The position numbers and the translations under genes are program-made. Source: Treponema sp. (GTDB lineage: Bacteria > Spirochaetota > Spirochaetia > Treponematales > Treponemataceae). From it: DNA of 20,068 bases. Below the pieces are notes generated by a model, which was given only the letters and a program-made list of their open reading frames with translations, made no database searches and was not told the origin of the DNA. The stretch is from contig JAEDGQ010000029.1 in assembly GCA_016297415.1 (NCBI GenBank), forward strand, positions 1-20,068. The letters run 5' to 3'. Below are positions 13,506-20,068 of this stretch, piece by piece (the stretch's first letter is position 1; every line of letters starts with the position of its first letter).

Positions 13506-15177
13506 GAAGTTCCTCGTAAAAATCGTTGCCGTTTTTGTCAGTTATAACAAAACAAGGAAGGTTTTCTACTTCAACAAGACGAACTGCTTCCATTCCAAGG
13601 TCTTCGTAATCAAGAATTTTCTGGGATTTGATATAGCTGGAAGCGATCATTGCTGCAATACCGCCAGGTGTTCCAAGATAAAATCCCTTGTATTTTTTAC
13701 ATCCATCCTGCCAGGTTTTTGAACGGTTTCCTTTTGCCAGGGTAACAAGTGCAGCTCCACGGCTCATTAATGATTCAGCATAACTGTCCATTCGTCCGGC
13801 TGTAGTTGGTCCAAAAGATCCGATAATTTGGCCATCTGGAGTTCTTGCAGGACCAGCATAACAGACAGGGTAGCATGTTGTGTAATCCGGGAGAGGTTTT
13901 CCTTCGTCAATAAGTTTCTGCCATCTGGCGTGAGCAGCATCTCTTGCAACAAGAATTTTGCCGGAAAGAAGAACTCTGTCTCCCGGTTTGCAGCTTTCAA
14001 GCTGTGAAAGGGTAGAAGTCATTCCATTATTTGTGTTAATAATTTTTTCAGATGAAGAATCAGCGGAATTTTTATTCAGGAATTTCATACAATCATCAAA
14101 GCCTGGAAGCTGAGATGGAGTAGAAACGGTTTTTTCTAGATAATAGCCTTCTTCTGTAACAATTACTTTTAAGTTACGATGTGCAGAACAGCTTACACCT
14201 GCGCTTAAAGGACAGCTGGCACCATGACGAGGAAGCCGGATTACAACTGCATCAACACAGAATTTTGTTCCACCAAACTGAGCACCATATCCTGTTTCAG
14301 AGGCGATTTTTTTAACTTCGTCTTCAAGTTCCTTATCTCTGAAACCGTATGGATTTGGTTCGTAAGTCATTGAATCATAGGCACCTGCAGTAGCAAGTTT
14401 TAAGGTAAGAGTATTCTGTTCTGGAGAAAGACCTCCAGCAACAACAGCGATTGTATATGGAGGACAGGCACTTGTTCCAAAGTGAGTAATCTGATCTTTT
14501 AAGAACCGGCACATTGCAGTCTTGTTGAGTGTTGCTTTTGTTCCCTGAACAAAACTTGTTTTATTTGAAGAGCCGCCACCCTTAGCGCAGAAAACAAAGC
14601 TCATTGAATTTTCAGGGGTGTTTTCTATAAAAGCGGGCATTGGAGCCAGACAGGAATTTTCATTAAAAATTGTAATCTGTGCAGGCATGTTATTTTTAGG
14701 ATCTTTTTCATCCCAGAAATTAACAGGACAGGTGGTTGAAAATCTGAGTTTTTTTTCATCATAAAGATGTTTTGTACCTTCTGTAATATTTTCGTAATCA
14801 TTTTTACCATTAAGGTTCTGTGTAATGAACAGACTTTTTTTCCATCCGAAAATATTTGCTATTCCTGTATCCTGACAGAGAGGAAATTTTCCGTTTGATG
14901 CAGTTTCTGCATTTTTTAAAACACAGGCAAGAACATATCTGTCATTGTCTGATGCATCTGGTGAAAGGCAGGCTTTTATTACGTGTTCAAGATGTTCCTT
15001 TGTAAATGTAAAAGAAAGTCTCTTAAAAGCTTCATAACTAACTGTTTGAAGAATTGAAGAATCTGCAAAAGTAACTGCTGCTTTTTCATCTGCCGGTGAT
15101 TTTATTGTTTTGATTGTTTCGTTTGTAAAAGGAAAAAAGTCAAAATTGTTGTCTATAAAAGGTGTTTTATTACTCAT
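13498..15177 (-). CDS. fumA: Class I fumarate hydratase (iron-sulfur)
   Basis: This 559-residue enzyme is of the class I Fe-S fumarase/L-tartrate dehydratase family, interconverting fumarate and malate. Both the N-terminal alpha-type and the C-terminal beta-type domains are fused in one chain. Cluster cysteine candidates are Cys101 (PLCQDTG), Cys238 (ACPPYT) and Cys330 (or Cys322) in GVSCSAHR. Other family motifs are GGGSSNKTSF, AVVAGGLSPEQ and GSFGPTTAGRMDSY. The ATG at 15177 lacks a Shine-Dalgarno and has a TATACT 7 bases upstream. Length and motifs look intact. A related use on tartrate or another hydroxy acid is possible. Confidence 0.93.
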   Translation of the reverse strand: MSNKTPFIDNNFDFFPFTNETIKTIKSPADEKAAVTFADSSILQTVSYEAFKRLSFTFTKEHLEHVIKACLSPDASDNDRYVLACVLKNAETASNGKFPLCQDTGIANIFGWKKSLFITQNLNGKNDYENITEGTKHLYDEKKLRFSTTCPVNFWDEKDPKNNMPAQITIFNENSCLAPMPAFIENTPENSMSFVFCAKGGGSSNKTSFVQGTKATLNKTAMCRFLKDQITHFGTSACPPYTIAVVAGGLSPEQNTLTLKLATAGAYDSMTYEPNPYGFRDKELEDEVKKIASETGYGAQFGGTKFCVDAVVIRLPRHGASCPLSAGVSCSAHRNLKVIVTEEGYYLEKTVSTPSQLPGFDDCMKFLNKNSADSSSEKIINTNNGMTSTLSQLESCKPGDRVLLSGKILVARDAAHARWQKLIDEGKPLPDYTTCYPVCYAGPARTPDGQIIGSFGPTTAGRMDSYAESLMSRGAALVTLAKGNRSKTWQDGCKKYKGFYLGTPGGIAAMIASSYIKSQKILDYEDLGMEAVRLVEVENLPCFVITDKNGNDFYEELHG

Positions 15178-15184
15178 AGAAAAT

Positions 15185-15190
15185 AGTATA
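15185..15190 (-). promoter_or_regulatory. Putative -10 box of the fumarase gene
   Basis: TATACT on the minus strand ends 7 bases before the fumarase ATG, in a 47-base divergent intergenic region shared with lepB. The -35 is weak. The transcript would be leaderless or nearly so. Confidence 0.45.
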
Positions 15191-15208
15191 GTTTGTTTAT
15201 GTTGTTTT

Positions 15209-15217
15209 TGCTATAAT
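15209..15217 (+). promoter_or_regulatory. Putative extended -10 promoter of lepB
   Basis: TGC directly followed by TATAAT gives an extended -10 box, which can work with a weak -35. It ends 7 bases before the lepB ATG, again implying little or no 5' leader. Confidence 0.55.
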
Positions 15218-15224
15218 ATGAATT

Positions 15225-16991
15225 ATGAATAAAAATAAATTGAAAACTCTGTCACTTGCTGCAGCAATCTCTTCTGCCGCATTTTCTATTTTCTGCTTAA
15301 CTTATCATCTGGATATTTCACTTATAGCTTTTCCCATTGCCCTGATTATTACAGGTGCATGCTATTTTACCGGTTATTACAAGCTTTTTACAAAAAATGA
15401 ATTGAAATACATTTCAATTTTTCAGGAAGTATTACAGTATCTTCCTTATGTGCTGTTAATTGCATTTGTAATGCGCCGGGCAGGAAACTTTGGTACCTCC
15501 TACGCAATTGATTTTATTGCCATTGTTTTCTGGATTATTGTCTTTGTATTGTCACAGGTTATTGTTCATTACTTTAATGTTAAAAAAATCGGTGCAATTG
15601 ATACTGAATGGAAAAAATATGCAGATAATCACGGTCTTTCTTCTTATAGAGGAAAGAAACGTGTATTAATGGAAATTTTAAGCTGGGGTGATGCACTTGT
15701 ACAGGCTGTCCTTATGGTTGTGGTTCTTAATATCTTCATCGTTCAGCTTTATGTCATTCCATCTGAATCTATGGTTCCTGAATTTCTGATTAATGATCGT
15801 GTAGTTGTATTTAAAATTACAAGCGGACCAAAATTTCCTCTTTCGAATGTAGGCTTTCCTGACTTAAAAAAATACAAGAGAGGCGATATAGTTGTTTTCA
15901 GAAATCCAAATTATTCTGATGACCGTCAGTCTGAAGTAAAATCCTTTCTTAGTCAGATTGTAACTATGCTCACTTTAACAAAAGTAAATCTGAATACTGA
16001 TGAAAATGGTCAGGTTAAAGCTGATCCTCTGGTAAAGCGTGTCTGTGGTATTCCCGGCGAACAGCTTATGATGCAGGATGGTGTTCTTTACAGCCGTACA
16101 AAAGAAAGTGATGAATGGAAAGCTGTTGAAATGGACGGAAAATATGCGGAATGGAATCTTAATCAGGTAAAACCATCCCTCAGAAAAAATAATGGCATTC
16201 AGGATTATCCATTAAATCAGAAAGAATATGAAGAAATGATTGATTTTGAAGAACAGCGAAGAAATTTTGATGTGACTGTTTTTGCAAAAGAGGCACAAAA
16301 TATTTCAAGACAGTTCAGACTTTGCTACGAAAGATATGGAAATCATAACGATGCTTCGGACTTAAATGAATATTTTGATTCAAATAATCGGTTTGAGTTT
16401 GCTCTGTTTATGAATCGTTACAAAAATGCTGAACTTCTTCTTTCAAATAAAGACGGATGGAAATGGTTTAATGCTTTTATGACTGAATGGTCAAAGAATG
16501 GAAAACCTGATTTTGAAGGCAATCTTTATGAACAGTCAAATTACATTTTAAATCTTATGACCAAACAGCTGGTGGGTCGTCTTATTGTAAGGGAAGCTCA
16601 GCTTATTGTTGAAGGAAGACCTGAGCAGTCAATTAACCGGGATCCAGAAATAGCAGAAATTATGAATGAAGCTAAATCTTTACATAATTACATAGTTCTT
16701 CTTGACCGTAGAAATATGCCGGCTTTTCCGGAAAACGATAGTGAAGGAAAACCTCAGTATATTCCAGAAAACTGTTTCTTTATGATGGGAGATAACCGTT
16801 TTAATTCTCAGGATATGAGACACTGTTATAATCCGTATATGGCAGATTTAACAAAATATGATCCTTATTCTGTTACATATTATTCAAATATGAAACCAAG
16901 ATACGTACATAAAAACAAGATTCTTGGAAGTCCCAGCTACAGATTCTGGCCAATGGAGCGCAGAGGTGTTCCTGGTTTTACAGGAAAATAA
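15225..16991 (+). CDS. lepB: Signal peptidase I with a large insertion
   Basis: This 588-residue membrane serine protease removes signal peptides from exported proteins. It has about five hydrophobic N-terminal segments (near 9-29, 30-48, 68-84, 95-115 and 158-178). The catalytic domain follows: PSESMVP with Ser182, GDIVVFRNP (220-228), VKRVCGIPGE with Lys271 and MGDNRFNSQDMR (521-532). Ordinary bacterial enzymes have well under 350 residues. Here about 230 charged residues are inserted between the Lys271 motif and the GDNR motif, probably an extra domain on the outer face of the membrane. No Shine-Dalgarno is seen. It converges on secA, another export gene, with the MITE-like palindrome between. 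Confidence 0.94.
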   Translation: MNKNKLKTLSLAAAISSAAFSIFCLTYHLDISLIAFPIALIITGACYFTGYYKLFTKNELKYISIFQEVLQYLPYVLLIAFVMRRAGNFGTSYAIDFIAIVFWIIVFVLSQVIVHYFNVKKIGAIDTEWKKYADNHGLSSYRGKKRVLMEILSWGDALVQAVLMVVVLNIFIVQLYVIPSESMVPEFLINDRVVVFKITSGPKFPLSNVGFPDLKKYKRGDIVVFRNPNYSDDRQSEVKSFLSQIVTMLTLTKVNLNTDENGQVKADPLVKRVCGIPGEQLMMQDGVLYSRTKESDEWKAVEMDGKYAEWNLNQVKPSLRKNNGIQDYPLNQKEYEEMIDFEEQRRNFDVTVFAKEAQNISRQFRLCYERYGNHNDASDLNEYFDSNNRFEFALFMNRYKNAELLLSNKDGWKWFNAFMTEWSKNGKPDFEGNLYEQSNYILNLMTKQLVGRLIVREAQLIVEGRPEQSINRDPEIAEIMNEAKSLHNYIVLLDRRNMPAFPENDSEGKPQYIPENCFFMMGDNRFNSQDMRHCYNPYMADLTKYDPYSVTYYSNMKPRYVHKNKILGSPSYRFWPMERRGVPGFTGK

Positions 16992-17010
16992 AAGAAAACG
17001 ATAAAAAAAA

Positions 17011-17152
17011 GGGGCTGTCCAATAAGTAATGACTGTAGCGGTCATTGAGCCCTTCGACAGGCTCAGGAACCACCTGTCGAAATGACCATTGCACTAAATA
17101 TGGTGGTTTCGACAAGCTCAACCACCGCAAGTTGAACTTTTGGGACAGCCCC
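17011..17152. mobile_element. MITE-like palindromic repeat, copy 2 (142 bp), likely bidirectional terminator
   Basis: The terminal inverted repeats of 17 bases (ggggctgtcc... on the left) pair with two mismatches. Internal dyads are present: 17040-17046/17081-17087, a perfect 9-bp stem 17053-17061/17073-17081, and 17102-17108/17120-17126. An A-run lies directly left and a T-run directly right, so the folded RNA would be an intrinsic terminator on either strand for lepB and secA. A shorter copy is at 3105-3226. There is no coding capacity. Confidence 0.8.
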
Positions 17153-17174
17153 TTTTAGTTTTTACGGAGGAAAA

Positions 17175-19958
17175 TTATCTTCCGTGACACTGTTTGTATT
17201 TCTTTCCAGAACCACATGGACAAGGATCGTTACGTCCTACTTTTGCCATAGTTCTGCGAACTGTAACACTATCACCCTGGCGTCCTGATGCCATAACCCG
17301 GTTTGCTGCCTGCTGGCTTGAATAAGCATTCATGGTTCTTTTTGCCTGCTGTGAAGATTCTGTTGCTGCAGCCTGACTCAGGCTCTGAGCTTCCTGATGC
17401 TGTGCATTCATCTGAATGTTGCGCCGAACTGGCTGTGGAGCAGGATTAATCTGAACTCTTACCTTGAAAACCCGTCCTGCAATTGTAATGCGGATTGATT
17501 CAATAAGTTCTTCAAACATATTGAAACCGTCGATTTTGTATTCTGTAAGAGGATTTTTCTGAGAATAGTGACGGAGGTGAACTGCTTCACGAAGACCATC
17601 AAGATATTCCAGCTGGTCAAGCCATTTTTTATCAATAAGCTGAAGATACTGATAGCGGATAAACATGTTGAACTGTTCATGTCCTACAAGTGTTTCCTTT
17701 TCTGTAATATCGTTCTGGAGAAGTGCAAGAACTGCTTCTTCTGTTGTTTCTTCAGCAGGAAGCTGTACTCCAAAATTATCTCTGATGTTTGTCAGAAGGT
17801 TTGAAAGACCATTCTTTCTGTCCCGGGCATATTCATGAAACCACTGGTCAAGATAGTCTTTTGCAGTTGCCATAATACGAGCTGAAAGATTGTCATCCTG
17901 AAGGATGCTGTCACGCTGTTCATAAATAAATTCACGCTGATCATTAAGAACATCATCATAGTCAATAAGGTTCTTACGGATTTCGAAGTTGCGCTGTTCA
18001 ACTTTTTTCTGTGCGTTTTCAATACCTTTTGTAAGCCATGGATGATAGATTGGTTCACCTGGTTCCATACCGATTTTTGACATAAGACCTTTCATCTTTT
18101 CGCCACCGAAAAGTCTCATAAGGTCGTCATCCATTGAGATAAAGAACTTTGAACGACCAGGGTCACCCTGACGTCCTGAACGTCCACGGAGCTGGTTATC
18201 AATACGGCGTGATTCATGGCGTTCTGAACCGATAACATAAAGACCACCAAGGTTCTTTACTTCTTCGTAGTCAGCCTGCCATTTTTCTTTTTCTATATCC
18301 ATTGCTTCTTTAAGCTGTTCTGGTGTTGCATTTGTTCCGGCACGTTTTACGGCACGTGTTTCGTAGCTGCCACCAAGCTTAATATCAGTACCACGACCTG
18401 CCATGTTAGTTGCAACTGTTACGGCACCTTTTGCACCGGCTTCAGCAATAATCAGGGCTTCCCGGGCGTGGTTTTTAGCATTTAATACTTCATGACGGAT
18501 TCCTGCACGAGTAAGAAGAGCTGAAAGATGTTCTGATTTTTCTACAGAAACTGTACCAACGAGAATTGGCTGTCCTTTTTCGTGTGCAGCTTTAATTTCT
18601 TTTACGATGGCATTCCATTTATCATCTTCGTTAAGATAAACTTCATCGTTTTCATCGATTCTGGCAACAGGAAGGTTTGTTGGAATAGCAACAACATCCA
18701 GTTTGTAGATTTTTGAAAATTCAACTGCTTCTGTCTGAGCTGTACCAGTCATACCTGAAAGCTTTGTGTACATACGGAAGAAGTTCTGGAATGTAACTGT
18801 TGCCATTGTGCGGTTACGCTGAGCAATCTTTACATGTTCCTTTGCTTCAATTGCCTGATGGAGTCCGTCAGAATAACGGCGTCCTTCAAGAATACGACCT
18901 GTAAATTCATCTACAATCTGTACCTGTCCGTCTTTTACAACGTAATCTACATCATTCTGATAGAGAACGTGAGCACGGAGAGCCTGTGTAAAGTAGTGCA
19001 GGTATTCAAAGTTCTGTTCATCCTGAAGTTTTGAATCTGCAGAAATAAGATTATGCTGGTGAAGAATGCGGTCAATATGATCCATACCTTTGTCTGTAAA
19101 GGAAATACGTTTTGATTTTTCATCAACTTTGTAATCACCTTTCATTGCGGCTCTCTGTTCAGGAGTCATATCAACTTCGTCAGGGTAGTCATCAATGGCC
19201 GGATCTTTTTCAACTTCTTCAAGTTCACCTACATATTTATCAACTTCGTAGAACTTGTATGTATCGTCTTCTCCGGCACCGGAAATAATAAGTGGTGTAC
19301 GGGCTTCATCAATGAGGATGGAGTCGATTTCGTCAACGATACAGTAATTGAAACCTCTCTGAACCTTGCGGTTAAGGTCAATCTGCATATTGTCACGAAG
19401 ATAGTCAAAACCAAATTCGTTATTTGTACCGTAAGTAATATCACAGTTGTAAGCTTCTTTACGGGCATCATTGTCCATATTTGAAAGAATTGCACCGACT
19501 GTACACCCAAGATATGTAAATACAGGACGCATTGTGTTGGCATCACGTTCTGCAAGGTAGTCGTTTACTGTAACCACATGAACGCCAAGACCAGAAAGAG
19601 AGTTCAGGTAAGAAGGTGCAACAGCAACAAGTGTTTTACCTTCACCAGTTTTCATTTCTGTAATGCGGCCTTTATGAAGGTTAATGGAACCCATAATCTG
19701 AACATCATAGGCACGTTCACCACGGACACGGTAAGCAGCTTCACGGCACAATGCAAATGCTTCTGGAAGAATATCATCCAGAGTTTCGCCATTTGCAAGG
19801 CGTTCCTTAAATATCTGAGTCTGTTTTGGAAAATCTTCAGCAGATAATGATTTAGCCCATTCTTCTTTTGCGTTGACTGCAGCAACAATTGGAACTAATT
19901 TTTTTACATCCCGGTCATTCTGAGACCCGAAAATCGCAGTAAATACTTTGTCTAACAT
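17175..19958 (-). CDS. secA: Preprotein translocase ATPase SecA
   Basis: This 927-residue motor drives secretory proteins through SecYEG. Features seen are Walker A MKTGEGKT (102-109), VDEIDSILIDEARTPLIISG with the DEAD-like box, AGRGTDIKLGG, and the arginine-rich GSERHESRRIDNQLRGRSGRQGD split over the second helicase domain. The C-terminal SecB/zinc-binding tail contains CPCGSGKKYKQCHGR. A Gln/Ala/Ser-rich linker precedes the tail. The ATG at 19958 has no Shine-Dalgarno, and a TATATT lies 9 bases upstream. It is full length and intact. Confidence 0.98.
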   Translation of the reverse strand: MLDKVFTAIFGSQNDRDVKKLVPIVAAVNAKEEWAKSLSAEDFPKQTQIFKERLANGETLDDILPEAFALCREAAYRVRGERAYDVQIMGSINLHKGRITEMKTGEGKTLVAVAPSYLNSLSGLGVHVVTVNDYLAERDANTMRPVFTYLGCTVGAILSNMDNDARKEAYNCDITYGTNNEFGFDYLRDNMQIDLNRKVQRGFNYCIVDEIDSILIDEARTPLIISGAGEDDTYKFYEVDKYVGELEEVEKDPAIDDYPDEVDMTPEQRAAMKGDYKVDEKSKRISFTDKGMDHIDRILHQHNLISADSKLQDEQNFEYLHYFTQALRAHVLYQNDVDYVVKDGQVQIVDEFTGRILEGRRYSDGLHQAIEAKEHVKIAQRNRTMATVTFQNFFRMYTKLSGMTGTAQTEAVEFSKIYKLDVVAIPTNLPVARIDENDEVYLNEDDKWNAIVKEIKAAHEKGQPILVGTVSVEKSEHLSALLTRAGIRHEVLNAKNHAREALIIAEAGAKGAVTVATNMAGRGTDIKLGGSYETRAVKRAGTNATPEQLKEAMDIEKEKWQADYEEVKNLGGLYVIGSERHESRRIDNQLRGRSGRQGDPGRSKFFISMDDDLMRLFGGEKMKGLMSKIGMEPGEPIYHPWLTKGIENAQKKVEQRNFEIRKNLIDYDDVLNDQREFIYEQRDSILQDDNLSARIMATAKDYLDQWFHEYARDRKNGLSNLLTNIRDNFGVQLPAEETTEEAVLALLQNDITEKETLVGHEQFNMFIRYQYLQLIDKKWLDQLEYLDGLREAVHLRHYSQKNPLTEYKIDGFNMFEELIESIRITIAGRVFKVRVQINPAPQPVRRNIQMNAQHQEAQSLSQAAATESSQQAKRTMNAYSSQQAANRVMASGRQGDSVTVRRTMAKVGRNDPCPCGSGKKYKQCHGR

Positions 19959-19967
19959 AATATTAAT

Positions 19968-19973
19968 AATATA
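19968..19973 (-). promoter_or_regulatory. Putative -10 box of secA
   Basis: TATATT on the minus strand ends 9 bases before the ATG. The sequence is AT-rich, so alternatives exist. A possible -35 is TATTCA at 19991-19996 (17-base spacing). Confidence 0.35.
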
Positions 19974-20029
19974 CTAGAAAAAAGCACAAATGAATAGAAA
20001 AAAAAGAAATAAAGTTAGGGCAAACGCAT

Positions 20030-20035
20030 TATAAT
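20030..20035 (+). promoter_or_regulatory. Possible -10 box reading out of the window
   Basis: A perfect TATAAT lies in the last 40 bases and would drive a gene beyond the window, divergent from secA. No convincing -35 is present, and no coding start can be assigned in the remaining bases. Confidence 0.3.
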
Positions 20036-20068
20036 ATATTCCCTGCTAAAAATGGCTTCCAGTCGTGA

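Overview
The window looks like a chromosomal segment of an AT-rich treponeme-like spirochaete (inferred from protein style, a relaxed spirochaetal lipobox, and a lipoprotein with an FGE-like C-terminal domain of the kind known as a diversity-generating retroelement (DGR) target in Treponema). No rRNA, tRNA or CRISPR array was seen.

Positions 1-3930 are accessory DNA. They hold a duplicated hairpin-rich segment (1-82 and 176-257), a decayed IS3-family transposase (521-976), and a compact unit of a sigma70-type promoter, a tiny ORF made of ten AATC repeats and an intrinsic-terminator-like hairpin (1099-1290). Next is a lipoprotein gene (1383-2924) with three 73-residue repeats and an FGE/C-type-lectin domain. 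Its GC-rich 3' end looks like a DGR variable region. Behind it lie large stem-loops and two fragments resembling a DGR template/variable repeat, separated by a MITE-like palindromic element (3105-3226). No reverse transcriptase is present, so any active DGR would have to act from elsewhere. A short orphan ORF (minus strand, 3406-3723) and a chain of mini-hairpins close the region.

Positions 3918-6989 are a signalling operon: a small FHA protein, a calcineurin-like (PPP-type) phosphatase and a membrane-anchored Ser/Thr kinase. The three tightly spaced genes form a plausible writer/eraser/reader set. Lon protease follows with its own terminator, then an RlmI-like rRNA methyltransferase and MiaA, two RNA-modification genes.

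Positions 12101-20068 hold a small conserved-looking unknown protein (minus), a TatD-like hydrolase (plus), class I fumarase followed by an overlapping Hpt protein (minus), an enlarged signal peptidase I (plus) and SecA (minus). LepB and SecA, both acting in protein export, converge on a second copy of the MITE-like palindrome, which has an A-run on one side and a T-run on the other and could terminate transcription in both directions.

A recurring feature: several genes that start transcription units (fha, lon, fumarase, lepB, secA) lack a Shine-Dalgarno and have a -10-like hexamer within 1-9 nt of the start codon, whereas operon-internal genes carry a clear Shine-Dalgarno. This suggests leaderless transcripts.
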